In this document: positions 9,155 to 18,278 of the stretch, piece after piece
Layout of the letters: every line of letters begins with the position of its first letter
Numbering within the stretch: position 1 is the stretch's first letter
Assembly: GCA_947561585.1 (NCBI GenBank)
Contig: CANNZV010000122.1
Span: 372,001 to 436,000, forward strand
From: Caprella mutica
Lineage: Eukaryota > Arthropoda > Malacostraca > Amphipoda > Caprellidae
Length of the DNA: 64,000 bases
Reading direction: 5' to 3'
The notes under the pieces: generated by a model
The model's input: only the letters and a program-made list of their open reading frames with translations
The model's database searches: none
Told to the model about the DNA's origin: nothing
Made by a program: the position numbers and the translations under genes

Positions 9155-10432
9155 ATGATGAAAAAAATATTCACAATCGCAATTTTCTTTTTCATTGCCA
9201 TGCAAGTCCAAGCGGCATATATGGTTTTGCCAATGGACACCAAACAAAAGGATCATCTCAAAGCATATGGTATCACTTATTGGGTACTCAATAATGGTGG
9301 CGAAGCATTTTGGTTATTAAATTACCGAGGTGGAAGTTTTGCTTTCCGACATAATATCATTTTTGAAAAAGAATGTAAAACCCGTAACGTTTCCTTCGAA
9401 GTGATTCCTGATGCTGCGTTTGCAAAAATCCAAAGAGAAATTGGAAATCCTGAAGTCAATCAAGATGTCATCAAATTAGAAGTCGCTCCAAAGATCGCAG
9501 TTTATACCCCTGAATTTAATGTGCGTGGAGAACGATTACAACCTTGGGATGATGCCGTAACACTAGTTTTGACTTATGCAGAGATTCCTTACGAAACCAT
9601 TTATGATGGAGAAGTGGTGGAAGGAAAATTGGCAGAGTTTGATTGGTTGCATTTGCATCATGAAGATTTCACAGGGCAATATGGAAAATTCTTTAGGATG
9701 TATAGTAGCTATCCTTGGTATAAGGAAAATGTCAAACAGATGGAAGAGTTGGCCAAAAGTTTAGGGCATTCTAAAGTCTCGCAATTGAAATTAGATGTTG
9801 TAAAAAATATTAAAGAATATGTAGGAGGTGGTGGCTTTATGTTTGCAATGTGTTCTGCTACAGATACTTATGATATTGCTCTGGCAGCAGAAGGAATTGA
9901 TATTTGTGAACATATGTATGATGGTGACGGTATGGATCCAAATGCACAAAGTAAATTAGATTTTTCAAAAACACTTGCGTTTAAAGATTTTCAATTGGTA
10001 AAAGATCCATTTGAATATGAGTATTCTTCTGTAGATAATTACCGTGGTCGAAATGTAAATCCTAAACAGGATTATTTTTCACTATTTGATTTTTCTGCAA
10101 AGTGGGATCCTATTCCAACAATGCTTACACAAAATCATACTCGAACGGTAAAAGGTTTTATGGGACAAACGACTGCTTACCGTAAGCAATATTTAAAATC
10201 TGATGTTTTGATTTTAGGGGAAAACAAACCTGCTGGTGAGGTACGATATATTCATGGTACTCATGGTGAAGGTACTTGGAGTTTTTATGGTGGACATGAC
10301 CCTGAGGATTACCGACACTATGTAGAAGATCCTGAAACGGATTTGAGTTTACATCCAAATTCTCCTGGGTATCGGTTGATCTTAAATAATGTTTTGTTCC
10401 CTGCAGCTAAGAAGAAGAAAAAGAAAACGTAA
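9155..10432 (+). CDS. Secreted Bacteroidota protein, tandem paralog A
   Basis: A 425-residue secreted protein with a signal peptide ending MQVQA. A segment KIAVYTPEF and, further on, a glycine-rich strand leading to FMFAMCSATDTYDIAL resemble the nucleophile-elbow layout of class I amidotransferase-like (ThuA-like) Rossmann folds; this is inference. Similar Bacteroidota proteins are sometimes labelled asparagine synthetase B, but neither the Cys-1 amidotransferase domain nor the ATP-PPi synthetase motif is present. The C-terminus is a striking AAKKKKKKT tail. It is about 93 percent identical to its neighbour at 10657-11931. Confidence 0.8.
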   Translation: MMKKIFTIAIFFFIAMQVQAAYMVLPMDTKQKDHLKAYGITYWVLNNGGEAFWLLNYRGGSFAFRHNIIFEKECKTRNVSFEVIPDAAFAKIQREIGNPEVNQDVIKLEVAPKIAVYTPEFNVRGERLQPWDDAVTLVLTYAEIPYETIYDGEVVEGKLAEFDWLHLHHEDFTGQYGKFFRMYSSYPWYKENVKQMEELAKSLGHSKVSQLKLDVVKNIKEYVGGGGFMFAMCSATDTYDIALAAEGIDICEHMYDGDGMDPNAQSKLDFSKTLAFKDFQLVKDPFEYEYSSVDNYRGRNVNPKQDYFSLFDFSAKWDPIPTMLTQNHTRTVKGFMGQTTAYRKQYLKSDVLILGENKPAGEVRYIHGTHGEGTWSFYGGHDPEDYRHYVEDPETDLSLHPNSPGYRLILNNVLFPAAKKKKKKT

Positions 10433-10467
10433 AAAAGATCTTGAATTAAAAGGTGGAAAGAAAAAAC

Positions 10468-10584
10468 GTGTTATGAATTTTTAGCCACAGATTTACACAG
10501 ACTTTTATATGACTGTCGAAAAACGCATTATAGAAAAGTCATACAAAAGTCTGTGTAAACCTGTGGCTAAAAATTCATAACACA
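10468..10584. repeat. Long inverted repeat between tandem paralogs
   Basis: Arms of about 47 bp at 10468-10514 and 10537-10584 are almost perfect inverses and contain TAGCCACAGATTTACACAGA and its complement. The loop includes GAAAAACGCATTATAGAAAA (10518-10537), which recurs with one change after the second paralog at 11989-12008. Confidence 0.85.
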
Positions 10585-10656
10585 TATTTCTCTACATCCT
10601 AAATTAGGGATTCAAGATTATTCGAAATTTACCATTTCAAAAAATAAAAATATAAG

Positions 10657-11931
10657 ATGAAAAAAATATTCACCATAGCTCTTTTCTTTTTTGTTGCCAT
10701 GCAAGTCCAAGCGGCTTATATGGTTTTGCCAATGGATACCAAACAAAAAGATCATCTTAAAGCCTACGGTATCACTTATTGGGTGCTCAACAATGGAGGA
10801 GAAGCATTTTGGTTATTGAATTATCGAGGAGGAAGTTTTGCTTTCCGACATAATATCGTTTTTGAAAAAGAATGTAAAACTCGAAACGTTTCTTTTGAAG
10901 TGATTCCTGATGCAGCATTTGCAAAGATCCAAAGAGAAATCGGAAATCCTGAAATTAATCAAGATGTTATCAAATTAGAAGTTGCTCCAAAGATTGCAGT
11001 TTATACCCCTGAATTCAATGTACGTGGCGAACGATTACAACCTTGGGATGATGCCGTTACGTTGGTTTTGACTTATGCAGAAATTCCATATGAAACGATT
11101 TATGATACGGATATTTTGGATAATAAATTAGCAGAGTACGATTGGTTACATTTACATCACGAAGATTTCACAGGGCAATATGGAAAATTTTATAGAGCAT
11201 ACCAAGCTTATCCTTGGTACAAAGAAAATGTAAAACAGATGAATGCCTTAGCAAAGAGCTTAGGTCATACCAAAGTTTCCCAATTGAAATTGGATGTGGT
11301 TAAAAGAATTAAAGAATACGTAGGTGGTGGCGGATTTATGTTTGCGATGTGTTCTGCTACGGATACTTATGATATTGCATTGGCCGCAGAAGGAATTGAT
11401 ATTTGCGAACATATCTATGATGGTGACGGTATGGATCCAGATGCACAGAGTAAATTAGATTTTTCAAAAACACTTGCATTTAAAGATTTTCAATTAGTAA
11501 AAGATCCATTTGAATATGAATATTCTTCTGTAGATAATTTCCGTGGTCGAAATGTAAAGCCTAAACAAGATTATTTTTCACTATTTGATTTTTCAGCAAA
11601 ATGGGATCCTATTCCAACAATGCTTACACAAAACCACACTCGAACAGTAAAAGGTTTTATGGGGCAAACTACAGCTTACCGCAAAAAATATTTAAAATCT
11701 GATGTTTTGATTTTAGGGGAAAATAAACCCGCAGGAGAGGTGAGATATATTCATGGTACTCATGGTGAAGGTACTTGGAGTTTTTATGGCGGACATGATC
11801 CTGAAGATTATAAACACTTGGTAGATGATCCTGAAACTGATTTGAATTTGCATCCGAACTCTCCTGGATATCGATTGATTTTAAATAATGTATTATTCCC
11901 CGCAGCTAAGAAGAAAAAGAAGAAGACGTAG
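10657..11931 (+). CDS. Secreted Bacteroidota protein, tandem paralog B
   Basis: A 424-residue paralog of the preceding gene. I count about 28 substitutions, clustered around the segment after ETIYD (GEVVEG versus TDILDN) and around FRMYSS versus YRAYQA. The signal peptide, the putative FMFAMC nucleophile region and the AAKKKKKKT tail are all conserved. The cluster of differences suggests divergence in one surface loop while the core is kept. A Rho-independent terminator follows at 12023-12057. Confidence 0.8.
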   Translation: MKKIFTIALFFFVAMQVQAAYMVLPMDTKQKDHLKAYGITYWVLNNGGEAFWLLNYRGGSFAFRHNIVFEKECKTRNVSFEVIPDAAFAKIQREIGNPEINQDVIKLEVAPKIAVYTPEFNVRGERLQPWDDAVTLVLTYAEIPYETIYDTDILDNKLAEYDWLHLHHEDFTGQYGKFYRAYQAYPWYKENVKQMNALAKSLGHTKVSQLKLDVVKRIKEYVGGGGFMFAMCSATDTYDIALAAEGIDICEHIYDGDGMDPDAQSKLDFSKTLAFKDFQLVKDPFEYEYSSVDNFRGRNVKPKQDYFSLFDFSAKWDPIPTMLTQNHTRTVKGFMGQTTAYRKKYLKSDVLILGENKPAGEVRYIHGTHGEGTWSFYGGHDPEDYKHLVDDPETDLNLHPNSPGYRLILNNVLFPAAKKKKKKT

Positions 11932-12022
11932 AATAGAAGTGATAGTTTGTTTTTTGGGGCGCTGACTTTTTATGGTTTTTATGTTTTTGAAAAACACATT
12001 ATAGAAAAACAAAAGATTATTC

Positions 12023-12057
12023 AAAATCCCGTAGCATGTATCTGTTACGGGATTTTT
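12023..12057 (+). terminator. Rho-independent terminator
   Basis: Arms AAAATCCCGTA and TACGGGATTTTT flank a 12-base loop. It lies downstream of the second tandem paralog. Confidence 0.85.
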
Positions 12058-12107
12058 AATTGGAATTAGATGAAATTTTTAGAAGGAAAAAATGTTTTAC
12101 TATTTTT

Positions 12108-12143
12108 TCTGCAAGGTTATGATTTCCGAATTCATATTTTAAA
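12108..12143 (-). pseudogene. Gene fragment relic identical to part of the gene at 15871-16401
   Basis: The 36 bases are identical to 16220-16255. On the minus strand they keep the frame LKYEFGNHNLAE found in the 176-residue protein, but the flanks differ and an in-frame TGA lies just upstream. It is best explained as a remnant of a duplicated or rearranged copy. Confidence 0.55.
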
Positions 12144-12279
12144 ATAGGGCTTTCTCATAAAAAAATTAAAAAAAACAATACAAGGTGCAACGTTTTGAAT
12201 AGTCCTTACATATTGTTATTGTCAGCGTACGAAGACCTTTTGTTTAAAACTTTTCAATAACCTATTTAAAAATAATAAA

Positions 12280-13509
12280 ATGAACTTCCTAAATAAATTA
12301 AGTGTATTAGTATTACTCCTCGCTCTACTTTTGACTGCATGTAATAAAGAAAATATTGATACAACCGTACCTGAAGATCCCAACTATCAACCTACTACTG
12401 TAGATGTAAATAATATGTTAAGCGCAATGGCACCTAATTCTCCTGAAGGGCTTGACTTAGGTTGTCTAACTGTAGTTTATCCTTTTGACTTAACTTTAGC
12501 ATCAAATATCACAATCACGATAACTTCCGAAACCGAATTTGAAGCAGCTCTAGAATTAGAAGCTCCTGATCAAGTAGTTGATTTTGTTTTTCCATTAGAT
12601 ATCTTAGATAGTGATGGAAACACTTCTCAAGTAGCTGATAATGATGAACTTGGAGTAGCTTTCGCATCATGTATACCTTCTACAGGTTGGACCACTTCTT
12701 CCAATACTGATGAAACAATTCCTGCATTTTTATTAGGAGAACTTTGTTTAGATTTAGTATACCCTGTCGACTTAGAAGATGGTGATGGAAATGGTTATAT
12801 CGCTAATAATGAAACTGAGTTCATTGACCTTACAGCAACAAATGATGAATTATACTTCACTCTTCCTGTGACAGTATTGGATCAAGATGGAAACGAAGTT
12901 GTGATTACGGATATAACAACCTTCTTTAACTTGACCTATAATTGTGATGGAATTTCACCTCCTGCAAGCGGAAATGGAATTGTAATTGAAGGATTTGGAT
13001 GCTATGACTTAGCTTATCCTGCAGATGTAATAATAAGTGATGGGTCAACTGTAACACTTAACAATGCTGATGAATATGCTAATCTTGTCCTAAGTGGTGA
13101 AGAAGCTGAACTTCAATTTCCGTTTTCATTAGCAGATTCAACTGGCGCAACGACAGTAATTAATAATATGGATGATGTGATTGATGCATTAATCGCTTGT
13201 GGAGTAGATATCCAAATTACTCCGAATACAGCCCCTTGTGGTATTACACCAGCACATATTTTACTTTTCTTCAATCAAGGATTGGTACAATGTGGATATG
13301 ATGTAAACTTACCAGCACAAATTGAAGCTGAAAGTGTAGTCTATGATCTAAACCAAATGAGTGACTACTTTGATGTATACAATATGTATTCTACAAATAT
13401 AGATGCCATTACCATTATCTATCCAATATCCGTTACTATGATAAATAGTGGAGCAGTTATTACTTTTAATAACGCTGATGAGATCTGTACATTTATTAGT
13501 GGTTGCTAA
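12280..13509 (+). CDS. Modular lipoprotein of sigma-factor cassette 1
   Basis: A 409-residue lipoprotein with lipobox LLTAC (Cys21). The mature part has four to five diverged repeats of about 60-90 residues, each with a hydrophobic-YP strand and an aspartate-rich second half: CLTVVYPFDL, CLDLVYPVDLEDGDG, CYDLAYPADV, AITIIYPISV, each followed by an (N/T)NADE- or ETEF-like turn. I recall comparable repeat lipoproteins next to ECF sigma genes in Saprospiria-like genomes. It precedes the sigma gene at 13601 by 91 bases with a hairpin between. A role as an outer-membrane or surface ligand or sensor partner is inferred. Confidence 0.7.
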   Translation: MNFLNKLSVLVLLLALLLTACNKENIDTTVPEDPNYQPTTVDVNNMLSAMAPNSPEGLDLGCLTVVYPFDLTLASNITITITSETEFEAALELEAPDQVVDFVFPLDILDSDGNTSQVADNDELGVAFASCIPSTGWTTSSNTDETIPAFLLGELCLDLVYPVDLEDGDGNGYIANNETEFIDLTATNDELYFTLPVTVLDQDGNEVVITDITTFFNLTYNCDGISPPASGNGIVIEGFGCYDLAYPADVIISDGSTVTLNNADEYANLVLSGEEAELQFPFSLADSTGATTVINNMDDVIDALIACGVDIQITPNTAPCGITPAHILLFFNQGLVQCGYDVNLPAQIEAESVVYDLNQMSDYFDVYNMYSTNIDAITIIYPISVTMINSGAVITFNNADEICTFISGC

Positions 13510-13545
13510 AAGAAGGCCTCAAAAAACTTAATTCAATATCAATAG

Positions 13546-13573
13546 CTCGGAAAACATTTAAATGTTTTCCGGG
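13546..13573 (+). terminator. Hairpin between lipoprotein and sigma-factor genes (cassette 1)
   Basis: A perfect 22-base palindrome GGAAAACATTTAAATGTTTT plus CC, followed only by a short T run. It may end most lipoprotein transcripts while letting some reach the sigma gene. Confidence 0.65.
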
Positions 13574-13600
13574 TTTAATTAGAAACTCAAAATTATCCTA

Positions 13601-14158
13601 GTGATAGATTCTTCAATCATAGTATTAGTAAAACAAGGCAAGCATTCAGCTTTCAAAAAATTATATCAAAGTAGTATAGGTTATGTTTTTTCGATTGTCA
13701 AAAGATATGTAACCAACGAAAGTGATTACCCTGATGTAATTCAAGAAATATTTGCCCGTGTTTTTTTAAGTATCAAAACTTTCGATGAATCAAAAGGTGA
13801 TTATAAGTTTTGGTTAAGACGACTAGTAATTAACCAATGCTTACAACATTATAGGCAGGGCAAATCTCCTCGGCAAGTTGTTCCAATTGATTCAGTAGAA
13901 AAAGTGGATTCTAGTATCGAAAGAAAATTAACTGAACTGACAAAAGCTGAAATAGAGACTTTTTTGAAACAAATGCCAGACGGATACAAACAAGTTTTTA
14001 TGTTGATTATCCTTGATGAATATTCTCATAAAGAAGTTAGCGAAATGTTAGGCATAAGTGTTGAAACCTCTCGCTCCCAACTTTCAAGAGCTAAAAACTG
14101 GATCAGAAAAAAAAATTTAAACATTAACAATCAAAAAAAATTAGCAATTGGATTCTAG
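13601..14158 (+). CDS. ECF-type RNA polymerase sigma factor, cassette 1
   Basis: A 185-residue sigma-70 family protein starting at GTG. Region 2 lies at about residues 10-80 (DVIQEIFARVFLSI and WLRRLVINQCLQHY), and region 4 at about 125-180 (MPDGYKQVFMLIILDEYSHK and LGISVETSRSQLSRAK, the -35-binding helix-turn-helix). There is no region 3 or large extension, as expected for the ECF group. Its stop overlaps the start of the next gene, so the two are translationally coupled. The next product is the likely anti-sigma partner. Confidence 0.9.
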   Translation: MIDSSIIVLVKQGKHSAFKKLYQSSIGYVFSIVKRYVTNESDYPDVIQEIFARVFLSIKTFDESKGDYKFWLRRLVINQCLQHYRQGKSPRQVVPIDSVEKVDSSIERKLTELTKAEIETFLKQMPDGYKQVFMLIILDEYSHKEVSEMLGISVETSRSQLSRAKNWIRKKNLNINNQKKLAIGF

Positions 14159-15605
14159 ATACGATAAATTAAGAAAGAAAATGTCGGAAGGTGAATCACA
14201 GTATCCTTCTGAATTGAATTGGGAAAACATGGAAGAGGGTATCTTCAATAAGATAGAGGAATTACAACCTAAATCAAAGCCCGAGCCCAAGCCATTCCCT
14301 TGGAATAAAAACACTCTAATTCTGATTGGTATCGTCATTTCAGCAATTTTTTTAATTCCTAAAATCTACACTCAATTAGAAGATAATGTCATAACTGACA
14401 GTTCCTCAATTTCAACTGAACCGATTAATGTTGAGACAACAAACTCCAGTTCGAATTTAAATACTACTAATAAGAATAATTTGAGTATTGTAGAAACGAC
14501 TTCTATCAACTCTGAGTATAAAATCGAATCTGAAATATCAAACAACCAACTCAATGCTCCCCCTACAGAAAATAAAACCAGAAAAAGTAATTATTCAGTT
14601 ACACCGAAGAATAACAAAAAAGAATCAATAAATAAATTAAAAATAATTCCTTCAAATAATATAACAAAAGAATTACAATATTCTAATGCTAATATTATTA
14701 ATACAGAAAATGAGTCAGCAGAAATATTGACATCTAAAACAACACCCAATACTTTAAATGAGAATGTATTGTTAGAAAAGACAGATAATAAACTCAATGA
14801 AACTTCTTTTTCACCAATTCCATCTATCGTATTTCCTTTAGAACAAAAATTAACTCCTATTAATTTACCCGTTAAATATGCGGTATTTTTTGATAGTGAA
14901 AAAAATAACTCGAATCGATTCTTAGCATTGGGAGAAGTTTCGATGTGGAAAATGGGCTATGGCAATACAAAACCTGAACGAAATGAATACGAGATCGCAA
15001 AAGTTTCTTTCGGCACTCAATTAAATTTTATCAAACCATTAAAGAAAAATTTTTCCTTTATGATTGGTTTAGAATATCAACAGTTAGAGAGTCAGTTTGA
15101 TTGGAAAAACACTATAACAGACTTCAATCTTACACTAGTTGATACGGTGATTGAAATTCAAAACAATTTAATCACAGGTGAGCTGACAGAAATTAGAGGT
15201 GATGTTGAGTTTGTAGTTCCTGCGGATCGAATTGTCAAACATTACAACAAAGTTCAAATCTTCCAAATCCCATTTGCCATTGGTAAAACTTGGAATTTAA
15301 ATAAACAATTTCAAGCTGATATTTTTGTAGGAGGTAGCGTTAATGTTTCTTCGATACACAAAGGACGAACAATTTATCAAGGAGAAATAACTGACTACAA
15401 AGATATATCGGTAGATATTTTTAATTCACAATTGAAATTGAATGGATTAGTAATTGGAAGGTTAACTTATAATTTCAACAATCATATTGGAATAACAACT
15501 GGTTTTCAATTTCAAAGAAGTTTAATGAATTGGAGTACTGAAGAGAATCTAAAAATGTTTCCAACCGTAATGAGTTGGCAACTGGGAATAAGTTATTCAT
15601 TGTAA
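14148..15605 (+). CDS. Putative anti-sigma/envelope-spanning protein with beta-barrel-like C-terminus, cassette 1
   Basis: 485 residues from a TTG start overlapping the sigma-factor stop; the ATG at 14181 is an alternative. The layout is an acidic N-terminal cytoplasmic segment (1-50), one membrane helix (about 55-71), an Asn/Ser/Thr/Lys-rich low-complexity linker (about 76-215), and a C-terminal region (about 235-485) of amphipathic strands ending WQLGISYSL, like Bacteroidota outer-membrane barrels. Position and topology suggest an anti-sigma factor whose sensor part reaches the outer membrane. No known anti-sigma motif is visible, so function is inferred from context and from the parallel cassette at 32620-36524. 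Confidence 0.65.
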   Translation: MDSRYDKLRKKMSEGESQYPSELNWENMEEGIFNKIEELQPKSKPEPKPFPWNKNTLILIGIVISAIFLIPKIYTQLEDNVITDSSSISTEPINVETTNSSSNLNTTNKNNLSIVETTSINSEYKIESEISNNQLNAPPTENKTRKSNYSVTPKNNKKESINKLKIIPSNNITKELQYSNANIINTENESAEILTSKTTPNTLNENVLLEKTDNKLNETSFSPIPSIVFPLEQKLTPINLPVKYAVFFDSEKNNSNRFLALGEVSMWKMGYGNTKPERNEYEIAKVSFGTQLNFIKPLKKNFSFMIGLEYQQLESQFDWKNTITDFNLTLVDTVIEIQNNLITGELTEIRGDVEFVVPADRIVKHYNKVQIFQIPFAIGKTWNLNKQFQADIFVGGSVNVSSIHKGRTIYQGEITDYKDISVDIFNSQLKLNGLVIGRLTYNFNNHIGITTGFQFQRSLMNWSTEENLKMFPTVMSWQLGISYSL

Positions 15606-15642
15606 GAATAAGTAACACAAGCCTATACTATACATGTCCTTT

Positions 15643-15677
15643 GAAAAGCTGTAATATTTTGTTACAGCTTTTTTTGT
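15643..15677 (+). terminator. Rho-independent terminator of cassette 1
   Basis: Arms AAAAGCTGTAA and TTACAGCTTTT with a short loop and a T run read on the plus strand. Confidence 0.85.
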
Positions 15678-15870
15678 ATTAAAAATTGATTCGTCTGATC
15701 TCCATTTATACAATAAAATAAGAATATACGTAGAAACGATTTTTGAACTTGGGGTAAATAATGTATTTAAAAACGAGGGGCTATTAGTGAAGAACCAAGA
15801 AATCGAGTGAATATTTTAAGGTGTAAAATTGGAGTTCGGTTTTAATATAACTTCTATTCCAGAACTTCAT

Positions 15871-16401
15871 CTAATCTGTAAATGTATTGTTTTTTAAATA
15901 ATCAATTAAACCTGTATGGAATTCAATTATCGGTAGAATTGATTCTTCTTTACTATTAAAACCTAAATAGTAACGAGTATTAATATTAAATACCAATTCC
16001 TTTGAGTCTCCTTTTATCTCTGGTTCAAAGGCTTCCTCCTTTGCTATTTTTGTTAATCCTGACAAGTCTAGTAATTCATTTATATCTGCAATCACTTCTT
16101 TATCATCACATTTTATTTTCCATATTTTTTTATTAAAACTAACCAATCTTACAAATTGCTCTCTGGTTTCAATTTTTATTTTTGGAAATGGTTGATCTAA
16201 TTTTATTGAAAAATTAATCTCTGCAAGGTTATGATTTCCGAATTCATATTTTAAATCTAAGGTTATTCCTTTATGTTTTATATTTAAACGATGAATTGTA
16301 ATTGGCATTTTTGATCCAATTATTCCATCAACCTTAAAGTTCTCTACTTTATAAGTGCAATTCGGTTGTTCCGAAATTTCTTTAAACTTACGTTCTATCA
16401 T
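15871..16401 (-). CDS. Hypothetical protein
   Basis: A 176-residue soluble protein with no signal or membrane segment; I do not recognise the family. It is the last gene of a minus-strand trio (Crp/Fnr regulator, membrane protein, this gene) and its start overlaps the end of the membrane protein gene by 14 bases, so it is probably co-translated. Thirty-six bases of it (16220-16255, coding LKYEFGNHNLAE) also occur as a relic at 12108-12143. Confidence 0.6.
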   Translation of the reverse strand: MIERKFKEISEQPNCTYKVENFKVDGIIGSKMPITIHRLNIKHKGITLDLKYEFGNHNLAEINFSIKLDQPFPKIKIETREQFVRLVSFNKKIWKIKCDDKEVIADINELLDLSGLTKIAKEEAFEPEIKGDSKELVFNINTRYYLGFNSKEESILPIIEFHTGLIDYLKNNTFTD

Positions 16402-16732
16402 ATTTTTTGTTGTTTAGAATCTTTTCTCTTAAGTATAAAAACAAAGGCAATCCTCCTGCTATACCAAATGCAAATGTATAAATCCAAACCAACCAAACTC
16501 GTTTCATTTGTAACTTTTTAGACTCATAATAAGACCAAAAAAGAAACAATATAACTACAAATAACAAATCAATAATAAATGCTGAGGTAATATTATTTAC
16601 AAACATTGCTTTAAAAGTATCTATTGGATGAGTATAAAGTAATATATTCCCGGAACTTATTGATTCTTTAAAAACAAATATATTTGGAAGGATGGTTCCT
16701 AAAACTGTGAGTATTAAATAATTCTTTTTCAT
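16388..16732 (-). CDS. DUF2834-like small membrane protein
   Basis: About 115 residues from the ATG at 16732 (MKKNYLILTVLG); the frame is open to an upstream ATG at 16780 but the family begins at MKK. It has three to four membrane helices and ends GLPLFLYLREKILN, the conserved C-terminal GxPLFLYLRE signature of DUF2834 proteins, which are uncharacterised integral membrane proteins. It sits 59 bases after a Crp/Fnr-type regulator, which may control it, and overlaps the next gene. Confidence 0.7.
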   Translation of the reverse strand: MKKNYLILTVLGTILPNIFVFKESISSGNILLYTHPIDTFKAMFVNNITSAFIIDLLFVVILFLFWSYYESKKLQMKRVWLVWIYTFAFGIAGGLPLFLYLREKILNNKKYDRT

Positions 16733-16791
16733 ATTTTTTTTTACAAAAAAATCAAAATTCACAAACTTCTTCATTGACATTCGTCAAGAAA

Positions 16792-17367
16792 TTATTTGTT
16801 CTTTATTCTCGCTCTAATTCTACTTAAAGTTTCTGCAGATACTCCTAAATAAGTAGCAATTTGATATTGAGGGACTTGCTTTAGGAGGTGAGGTTTTGTT
16901 TTTAACAAATTTAAATACCGTTGTTCTGCATTCATAGTTATAAATGAAGAAATCATTTTTTGATTTATACTTAGTTCCTCTTCCATTATAAGTCGAGAAA
17001 GAGATTCAAATCGTGGAAATATTTTTAGGATTTTGGATACCACATGGACATCAAATACTGCTACTTTAGAATTTATGATGGGTTGTAGATAATTTTTGGC
17101 AGGCACTTGTTTAGTAAAACTTTCATAAGAACTTACAAAAGTATTTTTTTCATAGAAGTAAGTTGTCTTCTCTATGCCATCAATAATATAATACATTCGA
17201 ATTAATCCTTCTATTACAAAATAAAAGGCATTCGAAACCTCTCCTTCTTTTAAGAGAAAATCATTTTTGCTTTTTTCAATTATTGGAATATTCTTTAGGA
17301 GAAAATTAATTTCTTCGGCTTCTAGTTCTAGATGATTATTGAAATATTTTATTAATGAATTTTCCAT
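16792..17367 (-). CDS. Crp/Fnr family transcriptional regulator
   Basis: A 191-residue protein with an N-terminal cyclic-nucleotide-binding-like beta roll (FLLKEGEVSNAFYFVIEGLI, about residues 37-57) and a C-terminal winged helix (VPQYQIATYLGVSAETLSRI, about 165-185). It lacks the Fnr cysteine cluster and the full cAMP phosphate-binding motif, as is common for Bacteroidota members of this family. It is first in a likely three-gene operon, so autoregulation together with the DUF2834-like gene is plausible. Confidence 0.85.
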   Translation of the reverse strand: MENSLIKYFNNHLELEAEEINFLLKNIPIIEKSKNDFLLKEGEVSNAFYFVIEGLIRMYYIIDGIEKTTYFYEKNTFVSSYESFTKQVPAKNYLQPIINSKVAVFDVHVVSKILKIFPRFESLSRLIMEEELSINQKMISSFITMNAEQRYLNLLKTKPHLLKQVPQYQIATYLGVSAETLSRIRARIKNK

Positions 17368-17452
17368 TTTTATCCTGATGATAACGATTTCAAATATTGG
17401 TAAATGAATTGAATTGAGTTTTTGATTTTCATGGCTGTACCATCCTTTAGTT

Positions 17453-18193
17453 TTATCCTCTCTTCTTCAACCATTGTTCGAAATATAGATTTTCAATTTT
17501 CTTTCTGCCAGTTGAATCTATAATCTCATTTATTTTCCATTCTTGATTTATCAATTCAGCTTTATACCAAATCGATTCATCTAACCCATTGAAAATCGAA
17601 TCTTGATTGATATCTCTAAGAGTTTTTATTAAAATCTGATTTGATTTTGGAATTACCTCATGATACTGCAACTCTTCATTTGGAGGAGAAATTCTTTTTA
17701 AATCTGTTCCACTATTTTCTGATGAGAATAAATATTCAGGATCTTTATTATTTAATTTTCCGTCTTGATTATAATCTATGTCTCCAATTTCATAGAGGAT
17801 TTTGTTATTCATAATTTTACTTGCCTCCTCATATTCCTCATCGTTATTTACATGAATTCTTGAAATTCGCATTTTTTCCTCTGTCAATAATCTAGTCTCA
17901 CCTGTTCTTCGATTGTAAAATAAAATATTCCAATACCTTGGATAATCATCTGAGTAATATCCGTCCTTACTGAATTTTGTTCTCCTTTCAAGTAGGTTAG
18001 TTGAAATCGGAATCATTACTTGATCTGAACTATCAATCATTATTGGTGATTCATAAACAAAATTGAATTTTGCTAAAATGGAATCAATTTGTTCAGTCGT
18101 CAAATCTTCATCTTCAATTGATTCAATTCTTGGTTTCTTTTCCTCACAAGAGATGAATACAATTATTAGTAATATTGAGATTAATTGTTTCAT
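17453..18193 (-). CDS. Lipoprotein with EF-hand-like calcium loops
   Basis: Start chosen at the ATG at 18193, where MKQLISILLIIVFISC gives a lipobox; an ATG 12 codons upstream would bury it. The mature protein of about 230 residues contains two D-x-N-x-D loops, DYNQDGKLNNKD and DINQDSIFNGLDE, that look like EF-hand/dockerin-type calcium sites. The surrounding text (GDIDYNQ..., MRISRIHVNNDEE) resembles propeller-like periplasmic proteins, but I cannot name a family. It is followed on the same strand by no partner; the gene upstream is also an envelope protein. Confidence 0.6.
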   Translation of the reverse strand: MKQLISILLIIVFISCEEKKPRIESIEDEDLTTEQIDSILAKFNFVYESPIMIDSSDQVMIPISTNLLERRTKFSKDGYYSDDYPRYWNILFYNRRTGETRLLTEEKMRISRIHVNNDEEYEEASKIMNNKILYEIGDIDYNQDGKLNNKDPEYLFSSENSGTDLKRISPPNEELQYHEVIPKSNQILIKTLRDINQDSIFNGLDESIWYKAELINQEWKINEIIDSTGRKKIENLYFEQWLKKRG

Positions 18194-18278
18194 TGATTTT
18201 TCACTTAATGAAGTAGAACAGAAATTCAAACTTCGTTTTTATTTAAACTTTCATACCCAAAAAAACAAAATGTTAGTT

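Larger units (their letters stand above)
11932..12279. other. Intergenic region with relic sequences
   Basis: This 348-base gap holds a 20-base copy of the loop of the inverted repeat at 10468-10584 (11989-12008), a terminator (12023-12057), and at 12108-12143 a 36-base exact match to the inside of the gene at 15871-16401. No open gene is seen. Confidence 0.6.

Noticed and set aside
9155..11931. Asparagine synthetase B
   Set aside because: The proteins have signal peptides and lack both the N-terminal Cys amidotransferase and the synthetase ATP-binding motif.
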